NCBI GenBank assembly: GCA_003971905.1
Contig: RSEE01000018.1
Coordinates: 496,001-560,000, forward strand
Reading direction: 5' to 3'
Length of the DNA: 64,000 nt
DNA from: Moniliella sp. 'wahieum'
Taxonomy: Eukaryota; Basidiomycota; Moniliellomycetes; Moniliellales; Moniliellaceae
Part shown: one piece after another, positions 23,672 to 34,910 of the stretch
Position numbering within the stretch: position 1 is the stretch's first letter
Layout: each line of letters starts with the position of its first letter
Translations under genes and position numbers: made by a program
The notes under the pieces: model-generated
Database searches by the model: none
The model's input: the letters and a program-made list of their open reading frames with translations, nothing else
What the model was told of the DNA's origin: nothing

Positions 23672-25696
23672 CTTGCTCAAGGGGCCCTGTCTGGACAGGG
23701 TCTTCCCCCCTTACAATAATGTGTTGCACCCTTCACTCTTTCCCCACAGGGTCAATCAACCGCGCGTCGTGTTTCCTGCCTTGCTGCACACTACCACTTG
23801 TTACTGGAATTAACATTATGATGCCATAACCCCTGCCATCTAGACTCGTATATCTGAGCACCATGGGACCAACCGAGAGGCTGTTGGGTACTCGTGAAGT
23901 TCCAGGAGCAACCAACATGGTTGGTACACGAGATGGATGGGAGATTAGGCGAAGTTGTGGTAATCAGCGCTGCTGTCGATGCTAGATGGCAGGCATGCTA
24001 GTAGCCCCTTTCAGGTAAAAGCTGTCAATCCTCGGTCTTCGAGCCGTCCGTTGCCTGCCTATAGCCATCTCTCCCTTATCAACTACGAATCAACATTTGC
24101 CTGTCTACTAGCTACTACTGAGCTCCATTTTCCCTTGACTGTTACGTTACGCATTACACCAGGTAGGTAGTAGTGACATCCGATCAATCCATAACGTGTA
24201 ACCCATTACACTTTTTCTTTATCTGTATCTTCGCTAGCGCGTTATCGCGTTATAGCGCTTACCGGGCTTACCCATCGCGAACCCCTGTCATCGATTGACT
24301 AAGCTCGCTCCAATTTTCAATTCTGTGCATCCCGAGGATCTCGCTCTTCCTTTTCCTTTTGCTTCGTCATTCCCTGCGGGATGCCTCTTGTTTCCTGGCA
24401 TATTTCACACGTCACGAACAACTGCCCATTCCCCCGTCTCTGACAGGACCTTCAATAGCCTTCTCTTCGCTTAGCCCCGGCGTTACAATCCCCGCTCTAT
24501 TCGGTTAGGTTGCGCGCGCACGGTGCACCTTTTGTTTCTTTTGGGCTGCGCTAGCTGTGTGTAGTAATATCAGTGGCCCGGCCTTGTGCTCACACAGCCC
24601 TTCGACGGGCCGAGAGGAACGGGTGCACTTTGGGTGAGTCCGTTTGACTGAGGAGCGTGCCATGGAAACGCTTGGGATTTGGCCCGGGCGCCGTGGTGCC
24701 GAGTGAGTTTACAGTCTGGTCGCGGCCAGCTAGAGTTGGTAGGGAGGCGGGACGGTTTCCTGCCGTGCTTTTTGTTCGCAGGAAGGGGGTGCTGCGCATT
24801 CGCGGCACGGCGGGCAGCGGGGGGGGGAAGCGCACGAGGGAGTTGCGCCTACAGTATACAGGGAGATGTTGGAGATGTTATAGGGGTTACGTGTTACGTT
24901 GATTCCGGTTCTTTCCCCACGCGCAGGTGATGTGGGATGTGCGAGCTTGACTTGCTTGGCTTAGTTTTTGGCATGCAAGCGAAGCAGCGAGATGTGGGAT
25001 GCGAGGGGTGTCAAGCGAAGCTCGAAGCGAGATGCCGTCCGCCATCCCACACCGCCGCTGCGCAAGCAACAAAGCGCAGAGCGCGACGGCGACGCGCAAC
25101 CCGTCCCGCTCACCATCCCCACTGGCCATGGGGGGCAGGCAGGCGGCCAAAGCAAGCCGTACAACAGCTCGGCGTGGCTCTGACTGGGCGGAGACGGCGG
25201 AGGCTGGAGCCCGAAGGGGTCAGGGACGCCTCATCCGCGGTGGCATGGCGGTGGGCCGGGTGACCGGTGACCGGTGAGCCTGCCAGGCTCGGCAGCCACG
25301 GCAGGCCGGCACAGTGCCGCACCGAGCGCGGCAGAGCGCGGCAGAGAGCGCGCTGCTGCAGCGAGCAGCCGGCTGCGCTGCGGCCCCGCACGCGCCACTC
25401 CGCCTCCTCCGCGGCAGCAGCCGGCATCGGCACGCCGGCCTGCGCCAGCACCCGCCAGCACGGAGCCAGCCAGAGCCAGACAGCCGAGGGGAGCTGTCGA
25501 AGCTCCAAGTGTCTACGCGTGTCCAGACGCGCGCCCAACACAATGGCTCCTCTGCCGCCAGGCTGCGTCGGCCATAGTCAAGGGCGAGGAGGAGGGTGGG
25601 CAGCCCCACTTGCTTATAGCCCTTATCTACACCCCCCCCCCCCTCGCTCTGCGTCCTCCCCACCCTCGTCCACCCCCCCTCCTCCTCCCTGCCAGC
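23672..25696. other. gene-free region
   Basis: About 2 kb with no supported gene. Contents: GTTACGTTACGCATTACAC and GTGTAACCCATTACAC near 24141-24211, a GCGCGTTATCGCGTTATAGCG cluster near 24238-24258, GTTACGTGTTACG near 24888-24900, and GTGACCGGTGACCGGTGA near 25258-25276. The 25000-25700 part is very GC-rich and proline/alanine-coding by composition. It includes a long C-run at about 25630, and probably forms the leader of the next gene. Confidence 0.5.
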
Positions 25697-27962
25697 ATGA
25701 CGCTGTCACAACGCCCTGCGCTGGCCTTCTTCGACGGATGCGCACGCCAGCCCTGCTCCTCTTCCTCCCCACCGCCTCCTTCTTCCGCCCGGGCCCACTG
25801 ACGAGCGTAGATTTGGCGCTTGTCCAGGCCTTTCACGCCTATCCCCTTGCACCTCTGCCTCATCCGCCGCACGAGTTTTTTTGGTCGGCCATCGTGCGGG
25901 CCATGCCGCTGCCCGTGCCGGCCAGTTACGAGGATGAACGAGAGCTGTGCGATCGCTCCGGCACCGACTCAAACGTCTCCGTCAATGCAGCCCAGATTCA
26001 TCTTCTCCTTTCGCATCCGCCCAGGCGTTCGTCTGGATCCCGTCTGGCCCAGGTCATTCCCGCCCCACACTGCCCATCTGCATCCCGAGGTCGTGTGGAC
26101 CTGGATCGGCAACTTGACCTTGCGCCACACCGTCTACAGCACTCGACATTGCCCTGGTTCCCCATCCTGCCCCTCTGCTGGACCAAGAAGACTTGCGCAC
26201 CGCACCATCAGCGTGTCTCTGTCGTCCTCCCTCCCGATCCACTGGGTCAGCAGGGCTCGCCTCGCCGTTGTCGCTGGCCGCTGATGCCTGTCGGAAGGAT
26301 CCGGATCATGTTGCTCGGGTTCGTTTCGAGGGACGGAAGCGCCGTGCAACGACTTTCTCTACTACCTCCGCCTCCATCTCCTCTCTGTCCCCGTTCCAGG
26401 ACGCCTTGCCCACGCCTGATGTGGAGGAGAAGGAACCCACCTTGACTTGGTGCCACCAAACGCGCTCGTGGGACCAATCGAGATCGTGCCACCCCCCTGC
26501 ACCAAACTTTTGGCAACGGGCCTGGACAACGGAACGGGATGTGATGCTAGTGGAATGCTATATGGACAGCGTGGTACCCACTCCATCCGACTCGGCGCCC
26601 TCCAGCACATCGTTTGTGCTCAGTCGCACCACCATCGTGTGTGGCGCCGAATTGTGCGGAGCGTGTTTGGCCCGTCGTTGGATCCCAGTGAGGAACGCGA
26701 GGTAGGCGATTCGGCGCGGCAACCGCTCAAGAAATTGAAAGGGTACGCGGCGCAGATTCACCAGTTGCTCCAGACCACCGAGCAGCTATTGTATGGGACG
26801 CAGCCAACGCTTGTCTCCGAGTCAATTCCCTCCTCGGCCACGACGAGGAGACCACCTGGGCCAAAATCCGGAACCCTCAAGTGCGCAATCGATTGATGCA
26901 CGCCCACTACCCGTGGCTCCCGCGCTTGCGCATTGTCGCCTCCGATCTACCTCGTACTTTTATACCACCACCTTGGGAGCCGAGTACTTTTCATGCGCAT
27001 CCACCGCGGTCCGGTCCCCCTATCTCCCTCCCAGGTCCCGCCACGCTCTTGCCCCGGCCGCCGCTCACCTCGCCACCATCATGCACCACCGCTTCAACAA
27101 CGAGGCAGTCCAATCCGCTTCCACACGTTTTTACCATCCTCACCCTTGTCCGCCTACCCCCTTTCCCCATGCGCCTTGCCCCAGTACCCCTCCCCCCGAC
27201 GCGGTACGAGGTAACACGGCACCCACCTTTCCCCGCCCCCACCACGACCTCGACCTGGGCGGCAAGCGCGTGCTTCCGCCCGTACCACAGTGCCGACACA
27301 GCCAGAGCAGAGCGTCACGGACCCGGCCCAGCACAGCGTCCTACCGTACGCGGCTACTTCTACCCTGCGCGACCCACCTCAACGAATAAGGCAGGCGGAG
27401 GCGAAACGCAGTGCGCCAGTCTTGCGTGGTGGATCGCCATCAGGTCACTCCTTGCCACCGCTTTTGTGCGGGGGGCGCGTACAAGGGCCCTCCGACCCCC
27501 TTCCTTTGTCTCCAAAACACTGGCGTTGCCCGCCTAGCCCTATTAGCTTAGGATGGACAGCGTGACGAGGCGCAACCCCAGGATTCGGGCCAGTGTCGGA
27601 CTGCTGTCCACGGCACGATTTGTACCACACTCACCTCGGTCCACCGACCCCAATTTCAATCGGCCGGTCGGGTGGGGGAGGTGGTGTGGGGGGCGTCCTT
27701 GGCCCCCGCTGCTGACGCGGCAGATGGCAAGCGCAAACGAGCCGCCTGGCGCGTATGCATTGTTGGACCAATTTGGGGCACGCTTCTAGGCGTCACTTGC
27801 TTAGTACGTCACTGGGGTGCCACTTGGGTTCTCTTGCTTGCCCTGCTCGCGGCAGGGGAAGAGGAGACTGCCGGCTGTCAGGGCTACCGATTAAACAATC
27901 GTGTTCCCTATCGTTTCCGTCCCCAGACCGACTGCAACCAGCTGATGCACGTTAAACGTTAA
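25697..27962 (+). CDS. unrecognised protein with C-terminal hydrophobic segments
   Basis: No family is recognised. The coding signal moves among the three plus frames, as in other genes here. Readable blocks are RFIFSFRIRPGVRLDPVWPR, PEVVWTWIGNLTLRHTVYST, LVPPNALVGPIEIVPPP, a helical stretch (LKKLKGYAAQIHQLLQTTEQ) continuing with NACLRVNSLLGHDEETTWAK and VRNRLMHAHYPWLPRLRIVA, and a late basic-then-hydrophobic part KRKRAAWRVCIVGPIWGTLL followed by WVLLLALLAAG. The end suggests a tail-anchored or C-terminally membrane-inserted protein. The start is uncertain: ATG 25697 or an upstream one at 25542. The stop used is that of the last hydrophobic frame. Function should not be assigned from this. 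Confidence 0.4.
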
Positions 27963-28272
27963 TCTAGGGTAGGGCCGACAACCTACCACCCGCTCCCAGC
28001 TGACAGCAATTACGATACGAATTCCTGTCCAGTGGACTATTGTATCCCAAAGGTTCTCCTGGGTTCCATTCATCGCGGGAAGTAGAGGGAGGCTGGGGAT
28101 ACCGTTGGCAGGCAAGCAGGGAGGTGGGAATCCAAGGAAGGAGAATAAAGGCCAAAGGGTGCGAAACAGGGAGGAGAAAGCAAGAACAAAACGATAGGCA
28201 AAGCGCGCGGGGACAAAAAAAATGGACGACAAACGGGATAGGAAAGAGGGCGAAGATTCTCGGGAGTAGACG
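27963..28272. other. short intergenic region, convergent 3' ends
   Basis: About 310 bases between two convergent genes. No gene is seen; it includes an ACGTTAAACGTTAA palindrome at about 27948-27962. Confidence 0.55.
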
Positions 28273-30368
28273 TTAGCCTAGCACTGCTTGTCTCCGCTCA
28301 TAGCAGCCACGCCGCAGAAACAGCCACAGACCCAGGAGGGAGATCATGTGGCGCGGCAATGGGGCAACGACCACAGCTGGGTTGAGTTGTTGCTGCCGCC
28401 AGAATTGAGGCCGAGGTACCGTTGGAGGTGCTGCCCAACCGGTGCCGCGACCGCCGTTCGACGTCCGGAGCGCCGTCACGTTGACGCCACCGGTCGGCAT
28501 GATTGCCGAGGCTTGCTCCGAAACGGCAGCGAACTTGGCCGCTTGGTCCGTCACAAAGATTAGCGCGACACCGGGCGCAGGGACCGAGAGGAGCATTGTC
28601 CATTGTTGCATTTGGCCGTCTTGAGATCCTCGGTACCACCAGGGTACCGAGCGACCAGTAGCCAAACGTCTGGCCGGCCCAAGTGATGTTGTCATTGGAC
28701 TGCACGCTAGGCGCAGTAAGAATTTTGTAAGTCACGTTGGCTTGGGTCGGGGCAACTGGCACATTGGTGGTCCATGTATTAGCACCGGAGGGGTCGTTGA
28801 TCAGGTTGGTGAGAACAATGCGTTGGACGGTGTCGCCCTCGTAGATGGCGTACCCCGAGGCATCTGAGCGGGGAATCTGCAGGTCTTGTACGCGCGACTG
28901 GGCTCCGTTGGCGGAAGGGGCAAACGCTTCGGCGACAACCAACATGGAGTACATAACGGGGGTAGAAAAGTAGTGGTCTGACCCGGACCCATGGTCGAAT
29001 TGACAGTCACTTCGGAAAAGAGGTTGACCGCGGCGTTGGAAGCGCGGCTGTGGTAAAACGCACCGGAAAAGTTGTAGGCCGCCAGCTGCATCGCGGCATC
29101 CACTCCCCAGAGCGAGGCGGTAAACGTGTCGGAAACGCTAGCCACGCCATTGCACGAAGCAGTATTCGTTTCCGTCATGTACACAGGAATCCCGGCATCA
29201 ACGATCACTTGCCGATCCAAATGCATGGCCGACGCAAAGCCCACCGTATTGGGGTGGTAGAGGTAAAATCCGTGACCCTGGGCGGTGTAGTTGGCCGTGT
29301 TGCAGCCAGACTGTGGGTACCGCTGTTGGCCATAGGACCCCACACGATCCGAGTAGGTTTGGAGGAACCCTTGTGGCCCAGTAAAGTTGGAGTAATCCCA
29401 TTCGCTAAATGCATTGGGAGCAACAATCGACTGCTTGTGGGGCCAATTGGGGGTGACGTAGTTGTTGGTGTAGGTGGCAAACTCTTGTGCGTACTGGGCC
29501 ACGTTGTACATGGGGTCACGAACTCCCAGAGTGGGATACCGGTCGGGAGCATTGCCCACCATCAGGTATTTGACCGAATCACCAATAGCTCTGGAGCGCC
29601 TTGAGCTGCGCCCCTACGGTTGGCTCCGTATTGTTGATAAAGTTGAGCCCATACCAATAATCGACGGGCACACCCGTAGAAACATTCTTGAGCGACATGA
29701 AGAGCATATCGTCAAAGGTGAAGGTATTGTTGTTGTGATTGATAAGGGAGGTGGGAACACCGACCTGGCTCGGGCCAGAAAGGGTCCCGTTGACGGCTGC
29801 ACCTGGCGTGTGCTGGTTGGCAGAGCTCGACACAAAGCCAGAAGGAGTGGTGTTGAAGAAACCGCGATCTTGCGACGAGCCACCGAGACGGACGTTGACA
29901 TTTTCCCGGGCACGGGAGGAGATGGCGGCCAAGTAGCCAAGGAAGACAGAGTTAATCTTGTCTGGGCTCCGCCCAAGCACATAGTCGAGTGAGTTGAATT
30001 CGAACGAGAGACCCAAGAAGGAACCAGTGACGGGCACGGAGAGGTAGATGGTCTTGTTTTCGGCGTTGGTGCGGCTGATCGTGACGGCGGTGGCGCCAAT
30101 GGCCTGGTTGGGCGGACCGGGGGGACCCTCGGCGGTGGTGTTAACCTGGGGCACAGGGGCGCGCCTGAAGTGGACTGGCCGCTGGTCATGGCTGCCAGGG
30201 AGTTGGCGGGGATCAGCACCTGGAGCGCCGGCTCGTATGCGGCGGCGGGGTTGTTGGGGGCTGTAGCGCATCGAAGGCGCGCGCATCGAGGCCATGCTCG
30301 GGCCACTGGCCCAGCGCCGAGCCAATGGCGGCAGCGGCGAGCGCGAGGCGGCAGAGTCTGCGGCCCAT
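28273..30368 (-). CDS. glycoside hydrolase family 79 (beta-glucuronidase/heparanase-like), secreted
   Basis: Family members cleave glucuronic acid from proteoglycans or glycans. Seen: a signal peptide (MGRRLCRLALAAAAIGSALG, residues 1-20); SFLGLSFEFNSLDYVLG; NVNVRLGGSSQDRGFF; GVPVDYWYGLNF; the VGNAPDRYPTL segment at the family GNEPD site; APNAFSEWDYSNF; and the nucleophile region GIPVYMTETNTASCNG. The C-terminal beta-domain closes with LSVPAPGVALIFVTD. A hydrophobic tail (PRHMISLLGLWLFL plus RRGCYERR) follows an NGTSAS-type linker and suggests a GPI or single-pass anchor. Many N-glycosylation sequons occur. The acid/base glutamate is replaced by alanine (codon GCT). Frame changes lie near 30170, 29575, 28960, 28640 and 28400. 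The start at 30368 is set by the signal peptide. About 695 residues. Confidence 0.85.
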
Positions 30369-33300
30369 CAGAGGAGAAGAGGGTGGCGGAGGTGGTGGCG
30401 GCGTGGCGAGGGCGGCGTGGTGAGGAGGGGGCAGGCTGCTGCCCAGCCACGCCAGACCAACCGCACACACGCCTGCTGTGCCGCGCGGCAGTGCAGATCG
30501 CCCCCGCGCACGGCGCCAGTGCCTGCTGCGAGTCGATCGCCGCCTCGGCTGTCACTGCCCTGCTGCGGCGCCCGCTGTTCGACGAACACGTGAACGCTTG
30601 CACGCTTGAACGTTTGAACGCAGCCGCTGAATTCGATGCGCCGATCGCCCCTCCTGCCGCCGCCCACCGGGCCGAGGTACTATGTACTCCACCCTCGCTT
30701 TTCCCAGGCCCCCAGAGTGGCTGGACCAAGTGCAAGAAGCTCTCCAAGCTTCAAGCTTCAAGCGTGGCTAGCCCAAGTCACGACAGCCCATAGCAAGTCA
30801 TCGAGCCCTCCCCGGCACCCTCCACCCGCAGCTCTCCGCCCTCTCTCTTGCCTGATATAGCATCTCCGAAATACCAAAACCCTGCAGGCACACACACAAC
30901 TGAATTAATAGAGCAAGGATAGACAAAGAGGAACAAGGTGGACGCCATGGAATACGGATGGTGGCTGTTCGTACCAGCAGCAACAGCCAGTACAGGAGCC
31001 AAGACGGAGGCCAAAGGCAAAGATTATGGCGGTCGAGCTGTCTCTGGTCCGTCGGGCCGGCCAACAAGATATTATGCTACTCTGCCAACATTGAGGGCAA
31101 GAGGGAACTATATTTGAAGAGTTCTGAAAAAAACGGGAAACGTGAGTCAGGAGAGAGGTCACTGCGCTATGCCATACACGGCAGGGACAGAGCTTGGGAA
31201 CCGAACCTGACCTGCCGTAGGTACGGCGAAGTGTGTGGCGCTACAAGGGACCGCAAGAATGGGCGGGCTACGGTGGTCCGAAAGGAGTTCACCAGGCATA
31301 GCGGAAAAGTATGTTGTCTGGCTTCAATGGGTGGTGTGAGGGGAAGGGGATCACTGCCGCGCTAAGGGAAGTGACAGGAGTAGATATCAGAGACGGTGAG
31401 GGTGGAGGCTCTTTGCGGGGAGGAGTGGACAAGGGAAAGATGAGATCGCCGCCTTGGCTGAAGAGAAAGAAAATCGTTTTTGCTCAACCAAGGGGGGTCG
31501 GTTTTCTGGCATTAGATGTGGCAGAAAGCTCGTAAGAGAGACAGAGAGGTGTGGTCATGCAGGTCATGAGGGGATCATTTCAGCTTAATTGTATTATAGG
31601 GCTCAAGGATATCCAGACCACCCGCATCCCCATGCGTAATATCCCATACGTGTGGCCTGCTGGTTGGCAGATTGAAGGGCCTTCAGGTTGCGGCAGGTTG
31701 ACTTACCCCCCCCCCCTCCCAATTGGGGGGCAACAGGGGTCTGAGGGAGGTGTGGATGTGCAAAGGCCACATCACCGCCTTGGATCCAAATGGAGCTGAT
31801 TCTCAGACTTCACAAGTTAGAAAACAAGGAGACGGGAGCATCAGGGGAAACGAGTATAGCCTGCATACGGTCAGATTCGACGTGCCCATAGATCCTGTTT
31901 GGTCACCTCATCGTCCTGGTGAAGGGCCAAAAGATTGACTTAAGTGCGACATCAATTTCGTGATGACATCTCTGTGCTGTAGGATGGGTCGGATATAGCA
32001 GTAGACCGGGGGGGGTGGCATAAGCTGCAAGGTACAGTGGTGGGCGACGGCCAGTCTTGTCTCCTCAAGCAGGCGCAAGTCGAGTTCAGCGCGTCGAGTT
32101 CAGCGCAACCTCGTCGTCCAATTGGCCGCCCAGAGGGTGGTGGTGGGTTGGCGTCGTCAGGAGGCGGGATTGGGCGTCTGTGTACGTTCGTGAGGGACGA
32201 GAGGAGACGGATCGCCCGGAAGAGCGCGGTAAAAAAACATGGTGCAGGGTACTAGTGGGATACCAAATGGGGTGGGGGTGTGGAGGGGAAGAGATGAAGA
32301 TGTGGAAGTGGTATATGGGGCCAAGTGTGGAATGAATGTTGGTAAGGCCAGGCTGGGGTAATCTTATGCGGCAGCCGCTGCCAGAGCGGGATGGAGCGTT
32401 CGGCTGCGGGAGTCGGCTGGCTTCGCTGCGACACTCTTGCCATTCAATATTCAATGCTCACGTGCTCAACACTGCCCCTGCGCCTGCTCGTGACCACCCC
32501 CCCTACAACTGAGCAATGCAACTTTGCCGTTGCTCAACCGTTTTTACATTTCAGCTCTTCCGTAGGTATCGCTAGTTCGCGACTGCTGGAGTGACTGTAT
32601 CTGACTACTGCTAATAGTCAACGCGACTCAGGTAAAAATAATGAGAAGTACACATGTGTGCTCTCTGACAAACTGCTTCTTTGTTGGGTAACACGCTTGT
32701 TCACCACCACGAAACGCCAGTAGTCGCTACCAACGGAAGGATAACTCACTATTTTGTGAGTATATCATGATCGAGATGGAGAGATCGATGACCACACGTC
32801 TTTGTTTTTTGTCTTCACCGTCGCCCGCCCCCCCGAAAGTGGCGAAAATGAGTCTTTCAGTTGCCGTCGATCAAATGCCGTCACAATCGATATATGTTCT
32901 CTTCTCTCTTTCGTATTTGACAGCTTTGATGAGAAACCCAACACATACAACGCAAAGTCTTTGTATACATGACCACACCACAACAGTTGACAACGTTTTG
33001 ACAGCTATACGCCTCTCCGACTATACTCAATGTTGAGCAAAAAATGAGAACGAAGAAAAGAAGATAACTGTGGCGTTTTGGAACACATGTCACAGAAAAG
33101 CGCCAGAAAAGTTCGCGGGACCGCAGGAGAACGGGCGGAGATGAAAAGGAAGGGAAAAGGGAGCTTGTTTTCTGCTCATGTCAATAAGTGCGTTGTCACT
33201 ACATGCCATTGACATAATGGTGAGAGACAAAAAGACAAGAGGGAAAGCGGGTGGAGTATACACAAACAAGCGAGAGAAAAACACAACAGGGGAAGTAAAT

Positions 33301-33588
33301 ACACTTTCGTGTAATCTCGAGGCCACGAACGCGGGCGTGAGAAAGGTTGAGACGAGAGGCAACCCGTATAATACGGGAGCGGGGGAGGGAAGAGGGAAGA
33401 GGGAAGAGGGAAGAGTAAATATACTGATACGAAAAAGTCGTTGGAAGGAAATATAAAAGGGATCGAGAAGTTGTAACAGTTGAGAAGAATGACGGCCTCA
33501 ACGGTGAGGATAAATATCCTTACCGGCACCAACCGTGGTAAGGAAAAGAGGGACTCGATAAGAGCAATTCACCTCTTATCGTGCTTTT
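30369..33588. other. gene-free region
   Basis: About 3.2 kb without a supported gene. It begins with the GH79 promoter, which includes a CTCCAAGCTTCAAGCTTCAA tract near 30741-30760 and a GCTTGAACGTTTGAACGC palindrome near 30604. Both strands show only short frames without domains. Purine-rich stretches run from 33060 to 33480 and include a heptamer repeat. Confidence 0.5.
33384..33415. repeat. (GGGAAGA)n minisatellite
   Basis: Four adjacent copies of the heptamer GGGAAGA are read directly, in a purine-rich tract downstream of the coiled-coil gene. Confidence 0.85.
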
Positions 33589-34910
33589 TTAATACGGCAG
33601 CCCACGCCGAATTTCGGACGAGCGGCTGAGCTCGTCTTGCAACGTCTGGAAGCGAACGCGGGCCATATGGCACTCGTACTCCAGCGTCGACACCTTGTCA
33701 CGCAAGCTCGCATTCTCCTCTCTCAAGCGCTGCACGTCTAGGCCATTGTGCATCGCTTCCAGTTCTTGGTTGCGAAGGCGGAGAGCGTCCAGCTGCCGCT
33801 TGCATGTCCCGCCATTGCTCTGCCTTGTGTAGGCGGGTGGCGCCGAGCAGCCAAGGTGTTGCGGATCGCTGGGCTTCCGACTCGTCGACCGTTTCGTCTG
33901 ACTTGTACTTGCGCTTCGACCCGCGTTTGAGCTGCATACCGCCTTCGCCGTGTCGGACAGGTCCCCATCCTTACCCTTCATCTGGGTTGGAAGGCGCCTT
34001 AAACATCTTGCGCGCGGCGGGATAGGCGCGTCAATCTGGGTCAGCTTGGCTGGGTCTTTGGGGATCGGTCGCTTGCGGCGTTCATGAATCGTTCTCGTTA
34101 CAATGTCACCAACCGTAACTGGTCCGCTCGATTGAGCGTCGACCGCTTACCGCCTCGCTGCGAGTTCGTGCCACCTTCACTCCGTGCCGCGGTGGTCTTC
34201 TTGGGGCTAGTCGTGCGCGCCAGCGCGCCGGTCCCATGAACGGTGGTGTCCGTGGCGAGTGAGGCAGCACCCGAGGTGTCGTTGGAGCGACGGGTTGTGC
34301 TGCTGGCGGTGCCAAAGCTCGCCCTGCTTAGCCCTGATCCTGGGCCCATGCTCCTCTGACGAATAGGGACGGCCATCCAAGGTGGAATGAGAGGAACGGT
34401 GGCCTAGCATCCCGTCCAAAGGGGGACGAGGATACACTGTCGCGGACTCGGCCATTAAGTTGGACGTGTTGGCACCAGAGGGAATCATATCTGACACGGG
34501 GGGGGGGGCAGCGAGACAAAGTGTCAATAAGGGAAAGCCGAACACAAAGAGGAATAAATCCACGTACCCCCTTGATTCATGTCCATATGGTTCCAAGATG
34601 ATCCTTGAGGATGGCCAGCCGCCGTCGCGTCTGGAGGTGGTGGCGGAGCCGTCACGGTAAGGCCGCTTGCTTCGCCCGTTTGAGCAAACGAGGGGAGTTG
34701 GGGTTGAATCAAGAGCCGACCGTCTTGACCAACGGGCATCTGGGTGCCCGCGTAGTGAGTGCCAGGGTCAAAGTACCCGGTACGTCCTGATGATGAGTAG
34801 TGAGGCATGCCATAGGAGGCGAAATGAGCAGGGGCAGGCAACGGAGACTGCGGCAGCGGCGGTGGGCGCGCCACGCTAGGGTATCCAAACCGGCGATGGT
34901 CTTCGGTCAT
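33589..34910 (-). CDS. putative regulatory protein with C-terminal coiled coil
   Basis: Not recognised beyond architecture. The N-terminus MTEDHRRFGYPSVARPPPLP is Pro/Gly/Tyr-rich. An intron lies at 34491-34567. A Ser/Thr-rich part with SFGTASSTTRRSN and ARTTSPKKTTAARSE follows, then TVGDIVTRTIHERRKRPIPK and KLTQIDAPIPPRAR, a basic GSKRKYKSDETVDESEAQRS, and a C-terminal coiled coil (LDALRLRNQELEAMHNGLDV...LREENASLRDKVSTLEYECH) ending RRGLPY. Frame changes near 34350, 34130, 33990 and 33840 blur the joints; a second intron near 33985-34125 is possible. A basic region followed by a leucine-rich coiled coil is the layout of bZIP or bHLH factors, but no clear basic-region signature is visible. 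Nuclear role is inferred only. Confidence 0.5.

Noticed and set aside
25267-25696. Extension of the 25.7 kb gene further upstream
   Set aside because: The reading is an Ala/Arg/Pro-rich chain from CG-rich DNA with no conserved piece; an upstream ATG at 25542 remains possible but unsupported.
33384-33415. CRISPR-like array
   Set aside because: The heptamer copies are adjacent without spacers; no repeat-spacer structure occurs anywhere in the window, as expected for nuclear fungal DNA.
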